Made by a program: the position numbers and the translations under genes
Shown: positions 37,388 to 46,660 of the stretch, one piece after another
How positions within the stretch are numbered: position 1 is the stretch's first letter
Layout: each line of letters starts with the position of its first letter
Notes under the pieces: generated by a model
The model's database searches: none
What the model was told of the DNA's origin: nothing
Seen by the model: the letters and a program-made list of their open reading frames with translations, nothing else
Source of the DNA: Rahnella ecdela
Lineage (GTDB): Bacteria > Pseudomonadota > Gammaproteobacteria > Enterobacterales > Enterobacteriaceae
Assembly: GCF_019049625.1 (NCBI RefSeq)
Contig: NZ_JAFMOY010000114.1
Location: forward strand, 32,991 to 96,990
Reading direction: 5' to 3'
Length of the DNA: 64,000 bases

Positions 37388-37595
37388 TGCTTTTTTCAGG
37401 CGGTTATGAGAAATGTGAAAATAACGTTAAAATAATATCCTTTGGTTTAATATAGATAATGAGTATTCTCATAAACCTTTTTTTGCATTAGGTTATTTCT
37501 TTTTCGTATTTGCCGATCGGGAATTGATTTGAAACACTGTCGGCTTAATAGTTTGTTTCAACTTGAAAATTTATTCACGGAAAGAGTAAACCTTT

Positions 37596-38408
37596 ATGCG
37601 CACCTTATTAAAACTATCCGTTCTCGCATTATCTCTGGCGGGCGCACTGGCGCTGAGTGCCTGTGACCAGAAATCCAATGAGAATCACATCAAGGTCGGG
37701 ATCAGTGCAGGTATCGATCAGCAGATGTGGGAAACCATCAAAAAAACCGCCAAAGACAAATACAATCTGGATGTCGACGTGGTGACGTTCAACGATTTCG
37801 TGTTACCGAATTCCGCGCTGAGCAGCGGTGATATCGACGTTAACGCCTTCCAGCACCGTCCGTATCTGGATAAACAAATAAAAGAACGCGGCTATAAGCT
37901 GGCGGAAGTGGGTAAAACCTTCGTTTATCCGATCGCCGGATATTCCCGCAAAATTAAATCTATCGACCAGCTGAGCGATAACGCACAGGTGGCGGTGCCT
38001 AACGATCCGACTAACCTTGGCCGCTCGCTGTTGCTGCTGCAAAAAGTCGGGCTGATCAAACTGAAAGAGGGCGTTGGTCTGTTGCCGACGTCGCTGGATA
38101 TTATCGAAAATCCAAAGCATCTGAAGATTGTTGAAATCGAAGCGCCTCAGCTGACCCGCGCGATTGACGATAACAAAATCGAGCTGGCGATCATCAATAC
38201 GACGTATTCAGGCCAGATCGGGCTGACGCCAGGTAAAAACGGACTCTTTGTGGAAGACAAAGATTCACCTTACGTGAACATCATTGTGGCGCGTGAAGAT
38301 AACAAAGACAGTCAGGCGGTGAAGGAACTGGTGGAAGCTTATCAGACTGACGCCACCGTCAAAGCGGCAGATGCCATCTATCATGGCGATGCAGTAAAAG
38401 GCTGGTAA
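37596..38408 (+). CDS. MetQ/NlpA-family lipoprotein
   Basis: 270 aa. The lipobox LSAC places the lipid-bearing cysteine at C23. The mature sequence follows MetQ/NlpA (HIKVGISAGIDQQMWETIKK, INVNAFQHRPYLD-like DVNAFQHRPYLDKQIKERGY, AVPNDPTNLGRSLLLLQKVG). MetQ delivers methionine to MetNI on the periplasmic face. No metN or metI gene is nearby, so this is an orphan binding protein like NlpA, working with a chromosomal transporter or in another role. A strong terminator follows. Confidence 0.9.
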   Translation: MRTLLKLSVLALSLAGALALSACDQKSNENHIKVGISAGIDQQMWETIKKTAKDKYNLDVDVVTFNDFVLPNSALSSGDIDVNAFQHRPYLDKQIKERGYKLAEVGKTFVYPIAGYSRKIKSIDQLSDNAQVAVPNDPTNLGRSLLLLQKVGLIKLKEGVGLLPTSLDIIENPKHLKIVEIEAPQLTRAIDDNKIELAIINTTYSGQIGLTPGKNGLFVEDKDSPYVNIIVAREDNKDSQAVKELVEAYQTDATVKAADAIYHGDAVKGW

Positions 38409-38435
38409 TACGCAGATAAGTATTAAGGATTATTG

Positions 38436-38467
38436 AATCCTGAGATTCTAAAATCTCAGGATTTTTT
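38436..38467 (+). terminator. Terminator of the MetQ-like gene
   Basis: AATCCTGAGATT pairs perfectly with AATCTCAGGATT across four bases, then TTTT. The stem also places AATC, GATT, AATC, GATT at 8-bp steps, the same register as the centromere boxes. Confidence 0.88.
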
Positions 38468-38486
38468 GTTTCTGCGAAGTTCAGAC

Positions 38487-38666
38487 TCAGCAAACGCCGA
38501 AATCGCCTTCTTCCTGATACAGGCTCACGGTATCTGCTTTCACTTCAATTTCCTTTGCACCGAACTCGTCCTGACGCGTACACCACAGGGTGTCGCCTTC
38601 AACACGTTGCACGACCAGTTTCGGGCCGCCGGTCTTGGACTGAACGATATCTTGGGGGTTAAACAT
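38487..38666 (-). CDS. YodC-like DUF2158 protein
   Basis: 59 aa from ATG 38666 (MFNPQDIVQSKTGGPKLVVQ), with AGAGG before it; the longer frame to 38807 is not supported. DUF2158 proteins such as E. coli YodC are small beta-rich proteins (DIVQSKTGGPKLVV... LWCTRQDEFGAKEIEV) of unknown role. Divergent from osmC. Confidence 0.82.
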   Translation of the reverse strand: MFNPQDIVQSKTGGPKLVVQRVEGDTLWCTRQDEFGAKEIEVKADTVSLYQEEGDFGVC

Positions 38667-38799
38667 GTTTTTTCCTCTGTTTTCAATGACGTTGTAATGA
38701 TGGAAAAACGTGTCCGCAGGCCGCATAGCCCGGCCAACCTCGCGAAACACCGATCTGAAGCTATACTTAAAGTTAATGTAATACAAACCGGAGGAAAAC

Positions 38800-39231
38800 A
38801 TGACCATTCATAAGAAAGGGCAGGCGCATTGGGAAGGTGACATCAAACACGGTAAAGGTCACATCTCTTCTGAAAGCGGCGCGCTGAAGGAACAGCCTTA
38901 TGGTTTCAACACCCGTTTTGAAGGAAAACCCGGAACGAACCCGGAAGAATTAATAGCAGCAGCGCATTCTGCCTGCTTCTCGATGGCTCTTTCGCTGATG
39001 CTCGGTGAAGCGGGTCACACTCCTGAAAGTATCGATACCGTCGCAGACGTTTCACTGGATAAAGTGGATGGCGGCTTTGCGATCACCAAAATCGCGCTCG
39101 ACAGCAAAGTAAAACTGCCGGGGATCGATAAAGACACATTCGACGAAATCATCAAAAAAGCCAAAGCCGGTTGCCCGGTATCTCAGGTACTGAAAGCAGA
39201 AATCACGCTGACGTATCAGCTTGAAAATTGA
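38800..39231 (+). CDS. osmC: OsmC-type peroxiredoxin
   Basis: 143 aa. The redox cysteines are C59 (AHSACFSMA) and C125 (KAGCPVSQVL), the OsmC arrangement. OsmC reduces organic hydroperoxides and is induced by osmotic and stationary-phase stress. GGAGG lies before the ATG. The gene has its own terminator. It is distinguished from Ohr by the residues around the first cysteine and by length. Confidence 0.93.
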   Translation: MTIHKKGQAHWEGDIKHGKGHISSESGALKEQPYGFNTRFEGKPGTNPEELIAAAHSACFSMALSLMLGEAGHTPESIDTVADVSLDKVDGGFAITKIALDSKVKLPGIDKDTFDEIIKKAKAGCPVSQVLKAEITLTYQLEN

Positions 39232-39255
39232 TGAAAGCCTGAAATTTTGAATCTG

Positions 39256-39285
39256 AAAGCCACGCGAAGTTTGCGTGGCTTTTCT
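39256..39285 (+). terminator. Terminator of osmC
   Basis: AAAGCCACGC, seven-base loop, GCGTGGCTTT, then TCT. It lies between osmC and the convergent toxin gene. Confidence 0.85.
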
Positions 39286-39289
39286 GTTG

Positions 39290-39637
39290 TTAGCCCATGA
39301 TCAACTTTTTAAACAACAGTTCCTGAACATTTTGCCGCTGCGAAAGAAGCACGTACACGGAGATAAGGTTTGCCGATTCATCATAGGTATAAATGATGCG
39401 GTAACCATTCAATGTATTACATTCGCGAAATTTGATGATACCCAGCGCGGCGAGATCGGGTGCAACCGGGCAGGATAAAGGAAAAACTTTCACTTTTGCT
39501 TCAAACTCATCCAACACTGCGTTGATGATTTTTAGCGCATCGTTTCCCTGTGAGGTCTGGAACGACGCAATTTCATCAATAGACAACTTTACAGTTTGCA
39601 GGTACTCAATCGTGATTTTACTTTTCGTCGCAGACAT
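39290..39637 (-). CDS. RelE/ParE-superfamily toxin
   Basis: 115 aa. The C-terminal half has the RelE/ParE pattern (FRECNTLNGYRIIYTYDESA, then VYVLLSQRQNVQELLFKKL). The N-terminal ~30 residues (TIEYLQTVKLSIDEIASFQT) form the usual helical hairpin. Such toxins cut ribosome-bound mRNA or poison gyrase; the sequence does not settle which. It follows an antitoxin gene by 37 bp, in the antitoxin-first order. Start at 39637 gives a standard length. Confidence 0.82.
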   Translation of the reverse strand: MSATKSKITIEYLQTVKLSIDEIASFQTSQGNDALKIINAVLDEFEAKVKVFPLSCPVAPDLAALGIIKFRECNTLNGYRIIYTYDESANLISVYVLLSQRQNVQELLFKKLIMG

Positions 39638-39674
39638 AAATTGATCCCAATAATCAGCAGATCAGATGAGAGGT

Positions 39675-39908
39675 TCATCTGGCAAGATCTGCTAACAACT
39701 GTTCTCTCGTGAATGTCCGGCCCTCTGCTTTATCATTTTCTGCCAGTGTAAGCAGCTTGAGTAAAGCAATGGTTTCATCCCTTTTTTGTCTGTCTTCAAA
39801 GGATTCAATCACGTAAGCCGGTTCACCATTCTGAGTGACCAGTATCGGTTGTGATAAATCAAGTACAGCAGCATGCTTCTTTACGAAGCTGATAGTCTGT
39901 ATTTGCAT
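39675..39908 (-). CDS. Phd/YefM-type antitoxin
   Basis: 77 aa from ATG 39908 (MQIQTISFVKKHAAVLDLSQ), with GGAGAAA upstream; an ATG at 39926 is possible. The QPILVTQNGEPAYVI element is the beta strand pair of Phd/YefM antitoxins. The C-terminal tail (GRTFTREQLLADLAR) should wrap the toxin. The dimer represses the operon. Paired with the RelE/ParE-type toxin downstream. Confidence 0.85.
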   Translation of the reverse strand: MQIQTISFVKKHAAVLDLSQPILVTQNGEPAYVIESFEDRQKRDETIALLKLLTLAENDKAEGRTFTREQLLADLAR

Positions 39909-40113
39909 GTTTAATTTCTCCGCCAAGTTTTACGGTCTAAATATAGTTCTTTTAAAGACTGCTTGCAAAGTAAGTTTCCCATTCTCCGGTATGCCTCGCA
40001 AAACGCCTGTCCCCGGTTTGACAAAAATCCGCCCTCTGCCATTACTTGATCATTCCCTAAAACCGAATGCTGACGCTAAGGATTCGGTTTTTTAATGCGA
40101 TGAGAGAGTCGTT

Positions 40114-41022
40114 ATGCTGACGCTGCGCCAGATCCGCCATTTTATTGCCGTTGCCGAGACCGGATCGATATCCGCTGCTGCCCAGGCCTCTTTTGTTTCA
40201 CAGTCCTCGCTGACTCAGGCGATTCAGCAACTTGAGACGGAAACGGAGGCGCGTCTTTTTGACCGCCACCCCAAAGGGATGACGCTGACCCATCAGGGGC
40301 ATCAGTTTTTACGCCAGTCCTATCTTATTCTCGCCACCGTCGATAACGCCAAACGCAGCCTGCAAATGGGTACCGAAAATGTCACCGGTCAGCTGACGCT
40401 GGGCGTGACCAGCCTGGTGGCCGGATACTTTCTGGTGGATTTACTCAAGCAATTCAACGCCTATTACCCGAATGTCGACGTCAAAGTGGTGGAGGATGAA
40501 CGCCAGTACATCGAACATCTGCTGGTTAGCGGCGAAATAGACATTGGGGTGCTGATCCTCTCAAATCTGGAAGACCGCGATGCGCTGCAAACCGAGGTGC
40601 TGACGCATTCTTCGTACCGCCTTTGGCTGCCGCCGCTGCATCCTTTGCTTGAACGTGAAAGCATTTCTCTGGCGGATATTGCGAATGAACCGCTGATCCA
40701 GCTCAACGTGGATGAGATGGAAAAACATGCGCAGCGGCTGTGGGCGCGTGCCGGGCTGAAGCCTAATATTGCGATGAAAACCGCGTCAACGGAGGCGGTG
40801 CGCAGTCTGGTGGCTGCCGGGCTGGGCGTATCCGTGCAGCCGGACATGGCGTACCGCGCCTGGTCACTGGAAGGAAATATGATTGAAGCCAGCAAGCTGG
40901 AAGATTCTATCGAGCCTCTGGATATCGGACTGGCATGGCGTCGCGGTAGTGCGCGGCCAGAACTGGTGACGCCTTTCCTGACGATTGCCCGTGAAAACAG
41001 CGCCAAGAGAAAGCCGTCATAA
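40114..41022 (+). CDS. LysR-family transcriptional regulator
   Basis: 302 aa. Winged helix at the N-terminus (LRQIRHFIAVAETGSISAAA, then FVSQSSLTQAIQQLETETEA) and a LysR effector domain (LTLGVTSLVAGYFLVDLLKQ). It lies 150 bp upstream of the aldehyde dehydrogenase gene in the same orientation, unlike the usual divergent layout. E. coli ydcSTUV-patD is preceded by a MocR regulator (ydcR); here a LysR gene takes its place. TAACATTTTTGTTA at about 41124-41137 is a possible binding site. Confidence 0.9.
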   Translation: MLTLRQIRHFIAVAETGSISAAAQASFVSQSSLTQAIQQLETETEARLFDRHPKGMTLTHQGHQFLRQSYLILATVDNAKRSLQMGTENVTGQLTLGVTSLVAGYFLVDLLKQFNAYYPNVDVKVVEDERQYIEHLLVSGEIDIGVLILSNLEDRDALQTEVLTHSSYRLWLPPLHPLLERESISLADIANEPLIQLNVDEMEKHAQRLWARAGLKPNIAMKTASTEAVRSLVAAGLGVSVQPDMAYRAWSLEGNMIEASKLEDSIEPLDIGLAWRRGSARPELVTPFLTIARENSAKRKPS

Positions 41023-41171
41023 CCGGAGCATTCGTTTTTTCCGAACGCAGCCTTCAGTAATTGCTATTTGTTGCCCTCAGAGAAATTACCTAATGTGAAT
41101 TAGCAGTTTTGTTACTAGCTAATAACATTTTTGTTAATTGATGATGACTGACTTCTCTGAGGGGCAGTACG

Positions 41172-42635
41172 ATGTCGGATGCAGAATTTGTTGCCATTTT
41201 CTCTGATAAACACGCAATCAACGGCGACCTTCTGCACGGCGAGGGCGCAACGCAAAGTATTTTTAATCCCGCCAGCGGAGAGGTGATTGCAGAAGTGGCG
41301 GAAACGTCACTGGCACAGGTGAATATGGCGGTGAATGCTGCCAGTCAGGCGTTTACCCGCTGGTCACGTACCACTCCCGCCGAACGTGCCACTCTCCTGT
41401 TGCGGATTGCCGATGCTATTGAAAGGCAGGCGCCGCAGCTGGCGCGTCTTGAAGCCCTGAACTGCGGTAAACCGCTGTATCAGGCGCTGAATGACGACCT
41501 GCCTGCAGCCGTGGATGTGTTCCGTTTTTTCGCCGGAGCTGTCCGGTGTCAGCAGGGTCAGTTGTCCGGTGAATATCTGCCCGGTCATACCTCGATGGTG
41601 CGCCGTGATCCGCTGGGCGTGGTCGCTTCTATCGCGCCGTGGAATTACCCACTGATGATGTCAGCGTGGAAAATCGCCCCGGCGCTGGCTGCCGGAAACA
41701 CCGTCGTTTTCAAACCTTCCGAACATACTCCGCTGACCATTCTTGCCTTACTGCCTGCCCTGCAGGACATCCTGCCGCCGGGCGTTCTTAACGTGATCAC
41801 CGGCAGCGGCGAAGGTGTCGGCAACGCACTGGTCAGCCATTCTCACGTTCGTCTGATTTCCCTGACCGGCGATATCGTCACCGGTCAGCGGATTTTGCAG
41901 GCCGCCGTGAAAACTGTGAAACGCACCCATCTTGAACTGGGCGGCAAAGCGCCGGTGATTGTGTGTAATGACGCGGATATCGACGATGTGGTTCACGCCG
42001 TCAGCACCTGGGGTTATTACAACGCCGGACAGGATTGCACCTCCGCCTGTCGCGTATATGCGCAGGCCGGAATTTATGAGCGTCTGGTGGAAAGACTGGG
42101 CGACGCCGTGGCGCAGCTGCCGTTTGCCAAAAAGAACGACAGCGAAAACTTTATGGGGCCGCTGATAAGCAGCCGACAGCGCGACCGCGTGTCCAGCTTT
42201 GTCGAACGGGCACTGAGCCAGCCGCATATCGAGCGCATTACCGGCGCGGCGTCGCATTCCGGCTCCGGTTTTTACTATCAGCCGACGCTGCTGGCGGGCT
42301 GCCTGCAAACTGATGAAATCGTGCAGCGCGAAGTGTTCGGGCCGGTGGTCAGCGTCACGCGTTTTGACTCGCTCGAACAGGTCGTCAGCTGGGCCAACGA
42401 ATCCGAATACGGGCTGGCATCGTCAGTCTGGACACAAAATATCGACCTCGCCATGCAGATTTCCTCGCATCTGCAATATGGCACCACGTGGATTAACACC
42501 CACTTTTCTCTGGTCAGTGAAATGCCGCACGGCGGACTCAAACGCTCCGGCTACGGTAACGATCTTTCCAGTTATTCCTTACAGGACTACAGCGTAGTCA
42601 GACACATCATGGCGAAGTTCAAACCTCAATTCTAA
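41172..42635 (+). CDS. Aldehyde dehydrogenase, aminobutyraldehyde (PatD-like) type, first copy
   Basis: 487 aa. The NAD fold has [20 protein letters not shown], the catalytic Glu region is [11 protein letters not shown] and the nucleophile is C289 (NAGQDCTSAC). It is a clear paralogue of PatD encoded at 46661 in the same transcription unit, sharing long stretches such as GHTSMVRRDPLGVVASIAPW. Oxidation of an amino-aldehyde to an amino acid is expected. The N-terminus differs from PatD (SDKHAINGDLLHGEG). Notable: the conserved sixth base after GD of LTGDIVTG where PatD has LTGS; this loop is near the cofactor. Confidence 0.9.
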   Translation: MSDAEFVAIFSDKHAINGDLLHGEGATQSIFNPASGEVIAEVAETSLAQVNMAVNAASQAFTRWSRTTPAERATLLLRIADAIERQAPQLARLEALNCGKPLYQALNDDLPAAVDVFRFFAGAVRCQQGQLSGEYLPGHTSMVRRDPLGVVASIAPWNYPLMMSAWKIAPALAAGNTVVFKPSEHTPLTILALLPALQDILPPGVLNVITGSGEGVGNALVSHSHVRLISLTGDIVTGQRILQAAVKTVKRTHLELGGKAPVIVCNDADIDDVVHAVSTWGYYNAGQDCTSACRVYAQAGIYERLVERLGDAVAQLPFAKKNDSENFMGPLISSRQRDRVSSFVERALSQPHIERITGAASHSGSGFYYQPTLLAGCLQTDEIVQREVFGPVVSVTRFDSLEQVVSWANESEYGLASSVWTQNIDLAMQISSHLQYGTTWINTHFSLVSEMPHGGLKRSGYGNDLSSYSLQDYSVVRHIMAKFKPQF

Positions 42636-42670
42636 AAACAACATTTACGACGACAGGACAGGAGTAAGCG

Positions 42671-43828
42671 ATGAATAAGAACAACGGTGTTTACGCTTTA
42701 TCTGCAATTTGTTTGGGCCTGCTGAGTTTCTTAAATAGCGCGCTGGCCGCAGACGCACCCACTAGTATTGGCAAAGGCGAAGGCCAGTTAAATATTGTCG
42801 CGTGGCCGGGTTATATCGAGCGCGGCGAGAGCGACAAAAATTACGACTGGGTGACGCAGTTTGAAAAGCAAACCAGTTGCAAGGTGAATGTAAAAACCGC
42901 AGCGACGTCCGATGAAATGGTCAGCCTGATGGCGAAAGGCGGCTATGACCTGGTGACGGCGTCCGGTGATGCGTCGCTGCGTCTGATTTACGGTAAACGC
43001 GTGCAGCCTATTAATCCTGCGCTGATCCCGAACTGGAAGAACGTCGACCCGCGCCTGACGAAAGGCGCATGGTTCAATGTCGGCGGCAAAGTTTACGGTA
43101 CGCCGTACCAGTGGGGGCCGAACCTGCTGATGTACAACACTAAAACGTTCCCGACGCCGCCGGACAGCTGGGCGGTGATTTTCGTGCCGCAAAATCTGCC
43201 GGATGGTAAACCGAATCAGGGACGCGTTCAGGCGTATGACGGTCCGATTGCCATTGCTGACGCCGCGCTGTACCTGAAAAGCACGCAGCCGGATCTCAAA
43301 ATCGAAGACCCGTATCAGCTCAACGACACCCAGTATCAGGCTGTGCTGAAACTACTGCGCGCCCAGCATCCGCTGATCCACCGCTACTGGCACGATGCGT
43401 CGGTGCAGATGAGCGATTTCAAAAACGAAGGCGTGGTCGCCAGCTCCTCATGGCCGTATCAGGCCAACTCGCTGAAAGGCGAAAAACAACCAATCGCCAC
43501 CGTATTCCCGAAAGAAGGCGTCACCGGCTGGGCGGATACCACCATGTTAGCGGCGGATTCCGAACATCCGAACTGTGCCTATCAGTGGATGAACTGGTCG
43601 CTTGAGCCGAAAGTGCAGGGCGACGTCGCCGCCTGGTTTGGTTCCGTGCCCGCTGTTCCGGCAGGATGTAAAGCCAGCCCGTTGCTCGGTGCAGAAGGCT
43701 GTCAGACCAACGGTTTCGATAAATTTACGTCGATTTCATTCTGGAAAACGCCACAGTCCGAAGGCGGCAAGTTCGTTCCATACAGTAAATGGACTCAAGA
43801 CTATATCGCCATCATGGGCGGCCGTTAA
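42671..43828 (+). CDS. ydcS: YdcS-like polyamine-type binding protein
   Basis: 385 aa with a signal peptide ending near NSALAAD. The mature protein follows YdcS/PotD-class binding proteins (LNIVAWPGYIERGESDKNYD, QFEKQTSCKVNVKTAATSDE, GTPYQWGPNLLMYN). YdcS binds putrescine-like polyamines in the periplasm; E. coli YdcS is also reported to have polyhydroxybutyrate-linked activity. It is the first of four importer genes in the order known from E. coli. Confidence 0.9.
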   Translation: MNKNNGVYALSAICLGLLSFLNSALAADAPTSIGKGEGQLNIVAWPGYIERGESDKNYDWVTQFEKQTSCKVNVKTAATSDEMVSLMAKGGYDLVTASGDASLRLIYGKRVQPINPALIPNWKNVDPRLTKGAWFNVGGKVYGTPYQWGPNLLMYNTKTFPTPPDSWAVIFVPQNLPDGKPNQGRVQAYDGPIAIADAALYLKSTQPDLKIEDPYQLNDTQYQAVLKLLRAQHPLIHRYWHDASVQMSDFKNEGVVASSSWPYQANSLKGEKQPIATVFPKEGVTGWADTTMLAADSEHPNCAYQWMNWSLEPKVQGDVAAWFGSVPAVPAGCKASPLLGAEGCQTNGFDKFTSISFWKTPQSEGGKFVPYSKWTQDYIAIMGGR

Positions 43829-43881
43829 TACGCGGCATCCTTTGCTTATTCCAGTGAAAACTTTGAAACCGGGAGCGAACT

Positions 43882-44904
43882 ATGCCCGCCGTACAATTTA
43901 TCAATGTTTCCCGAATATTCGGGGAAACTAAAGCCGTCGATAATGTGTCGATCGATATTCAGGACGGCGAGTTCTTTTCGATGCTCGGGCCTTCGGGCTC
44001 GGGGAAAACCACCTGCCTGCGCCTGATTGCCGGGTTTGAAACGCTGTCATCCGGTTCCATCCGCATTCATGGTAAAGAGGCCACAAAGCTCGCGCCGTAT
44101 GAGCGGGATGTGAATACCGTCTTTCAGGATTATGCGCTGTTTCCGCATATGACCGTGCTGGAGAACGTCGCGTATGGCCTGATGGTGAAAGGCGTGGGCA
44201 AAAAGGAGCGCAATATCCGCGCGATGGGAGCCCTTGAGCGGGTGGCGCTCGGGTTTACTGCGGCACGCAAGCCGGCATTTTTATCCGGCGGTCAGCGTCA
44301 GCGCGTGGCTCTGGCGCGGGCGCTGGTCAATCAGCCCAGCGTTTTGCTGCTTGATGAACCACTCGGTGCGCTCGATCTCAAACTGCGGGAGCAGATGCAG
44401 GGGGAGCTGAAAAAACTGCAACGCGAACTGGGTATTACCTTTATTTTCGTCACTCACGATCAGAGTGAAGCGTTGTCGATGTCAGACCGCGTGGCGGTGT
44501 TTAATAACGGGCGCATCGAGCAGGTGGATTCACCGCGCGAGCTGTACCTCAATCCGCGCACGGCGTTTGTCGCGCAGTTTGTCGGTACAGCCAATGTGCT
44601 CAATTCAGATCTCTCCCTCAGGCTCACCGGGCTTTCCGGCAGCCGTTCGATTCGTCCTGAACATATCCGCCTGACACCACAACCCCAAGCCGACAGCAAT
44701 GTCGTGCAGGTCAGCGCTATTCTGAAAGATATCCATTTTCAGGGAGCGGCGACGCGCTACGAACTGGCGCTGGACGGCGGCGAGCGGCTGTTTGTCAGTG
44801 AACCGAATAATCTGGCGGCCAGCCAGCAAACGCGCTTCCAGACCGGCCAGCCGGTGGTGGCATGCTGGGATCGTGACGCTATGGTGGCGCTGCTTGAGGG
44901 TTAA
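43882..44904 (+). CDS. ydcT: YdcT-like polyamine ABC ATPase
   Basis: 340 aa. Walker A GPSGSGKTT, Q-loop VFQDYALFPHMTVLENVAYG, signature LSGGQRQR, Walker B VLLLDEPLGALD and switch His in VTHDQSEAL are intact. The C-terminal TOBE region (RPEHIRLTPQPQ) is typical of the PotA/MalK group. It powers import through YdcU and YdcV. The next gene starts 4 bp after the stop. Confidence 0.93.
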   Translation: MPAVQFINVSRIFGETKAVDNVSIDIQDGEFFSMLGPSGSGKTTCLRLIAGFETLSSGSIRIHGKEATKLAPYERDVNTVFQDYALFPHMTVLENVAYGLMVKGVGKKERNIRAMGALERVALGFTAARKPAFLSGGQRQRVALARALVNQPSVLLLDEPLGALDLKLREQMQGELKKLQRELGITFIFVTHDQSEALSMSDRVAVFNNGRIEQVDSPRELYLNPRTAFVAQFVGTANVLNSDLSLRLTGLSGSRSIRPEHIRLTPQPQADSNVVQVSAILKDIHFQGAATRYELALDGGERLFVSEPNNLAASQQTRFQTGQPVVACWDRDAMVALLEG

Positions 44905-44907
44905 ACG

Positions 44908-45852
44908 ATGGATATCAGTATGACTCCTTATGAGAAGCGGGCGCGGCGTGGCCGGGCGCTGATCACCTTTCTGCATCATCGCCCCGGATTTTATCTGGCG
45001 CTGCTGCTGGTTCCGCCACTGTTGTGGTTCGGTGCCATCTATTTAGGCTCACTGTTTGCGCTGCTGTGGCAGGGTTTGTATACCTTCGACGATTTCACCA
45101 TGACGGTGTCGTCGACGCTGACCACCGCAAATCTGCGCGCGCTGTTCGATCCGGTGAACGCTGACATCATTATCCGCACGGTGAGTATGGCGCTGCTGGT
45201 GTCGTTTTTCAGCGCGGTGCTGGCGTTTCCGATCGCTTATTACATGGCGCGCTACATTACGGGCAAGAAAAAAGCCTTCTTCTATGTCGCGATCATGTTG
45301 CCGATGTGGGCGAGTTACATCGTCAAAGCCTATGCGTGGACGTTGCTGCTTTCCAAAGGCGGCGTGCTGCAATGGTTCCTGGAACATCTCGGGCTGGAAC
45401 CGCTGCTCGCGGCGATGCTGAGTTTGCCGGGCATCGGCGGCAATACGCTGTCAACGTCGGGGATTGGTCGCTTCTGGGTGTTCGTCTACATCTGGCTGCC
45501 GTTCATGATATTGCCGATTCAGGCGGCGCTGGAACGTCTGCCACCGTCGCTGATCCAGGCATCTGAAGACTTAGGCGCAAAACCCTGGCAGACGCTGCGT
45601 TATGTCATCTTTCCGCTGTCGGTGCCGGGCATTGCGGCCGGTTCGATTTTCACCTTCTCCCTGACGCTTGGCGATTACATCATCCCGCAATTGGTGGGGC
45701 CTCCGGGGTATTACATCGGCAATATGGTGTATTCCCAGCAGGGGTCGATTGGCAACATGCCGATGGCGGCGGCGTTCACGCTGGTGCCGATTGTGCTGAT
45801 TGCTGTTTATCTGTCGATGGTTAAACGACTGGGAGCTTTCGATGCACTCTAA
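44908..45852 (+). CDS. ydcU: YdcU-like polyamine ABC permease
   Basis: 314 aa, six membrane helices, PotB class. The coupling loop is [20 protein letters not shown], the EAA motif, followed by [20 protein letters not shown]. It forms the channel with YdcV; the ydcV start lies inside its last codons. Confidence 0.92.
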   Translation: MDISMTPYEKRARRGRALITFLHHRPGFYLALLLVPPLLWFGAIYLGSLFALLWQGLYTFDDFTMTVSSTLTTANLRALFDPVNADIIIRTVSMALLVSFFSAVLAFPIAYYMARYITGKKKAFFYVAIMLPMWASYIVKAYAWTLLLSKGGVLQWFLEHLGLEPLLAAMLSLPGIGGNTLSTSGIGRFWVFVYIWLPFMILPIQAALERLPPSLIQASEDLGAKPWQTLRYVIFPLSVPGIAAGSIFTFSLTLGDYIIPQLVGPPGYYIGNMVYSQQGSIGNMPMAAAFTLVPIVLIAVYLSMVKRLGAFDAL

Positions 45853-46648
45853 ACGCGCACCCTGGTTACTCAAACTTTCCGCGTGGGGCGGGCTGGTATT
45901 CCTGCATTTCCCGCTGCTCATCATCGCGGTATACGCCTTTAACACTGAAGACGCGGCGTTCAGTTTTCCGCCGAAAGGCTTCACGCTGCACTGGTTTGCG
46001 GTGGCGGCCGGACGGCATGACATCCTCGACGCCATCTGGCTTTCGGTGCAAATCGCCTGTTACGCCACGGTGATTGCGATGGTGCTCGGCACGCTGGCGG
46101 CAGCGGCATTGTACCGGCGCAATTTCTACGGCAAAAACAGCATCACTTTACTGTTCATGCTGCCGATTGCCTTACCGGGGATCATCACCGGTCTGGCGCT
46201 GCTTAACGCATTTCATGCGGCGCAAATCGAGCCGGGCATGCTGACCATCGTTATCGGTCACGCCACGTTCTGCATGGTGATTGTTTATAACAACGTGATC
46301 GCGCGGTTCCGGCGCATCACCCACAGCCTGATTGAAGCCTCGATGGATTTAGGCGCGGACGGCTGGCAGACCTTCCGCTACATCATTTTACCCAACCTCA
46401 GCACTGCGCTACTGGCGGGCGGAATGCTGGCGTTTGCGCTGTCTTTCGACGAAATCATCGTCACTACGTTCACCGCCGGACACGAGCGCACGCTGCCTAT
46501 CTGGCTGCTCAATCAGCTGGGACGTCCGCGCGAAGTACCGGTCACTAACGTGGTAGCGCTGTGCCTGATGGTACTGACCATGATCCCGATCCTGGGCGCG
46601 TGGTATCTGACAAGAAACGGGTCTGATGTGGCCGGTGACGGCAAATAA
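45842..46648 (+). CDS. ydcV: YdcV-like polyamine ABC permease
   Basis: 268 aa from ATG 45842 ([20 protein letters not shown]), which overlaps the ydcU stop; a frame from 45800 is longer but lies within ydcU. PotC class with the EAA loop [20 protein letters not shown]. Completes the importer. patD follows after 12 bp. Confidence 0.92.
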   Translation: MHSKRAPWLLKLSAWGGLVFLHFPLLIIAVYAFNTEDAAFSFPPKGFTLHWFAVAAGRHDILDAIWLSVQIACYATVIAMVLGTLAAAALYRRNFYGKNSITLLFMLPIALPGIITGLALLNAFHAAQIEPGMLTIVIGHATFCMVIVYNNVIARFRRITHSLIEASMDLGADGWQTFRYIILPNLSTALLAGGMLAFALSFDEIIVTTFTAGHERTLPIWLLNQLGRPREVPVTNVVALCLMVLTMIPILGAWYLTRNGSDVAGDGK

Positions 46649-46660
46649 TAAGGAAAAATA

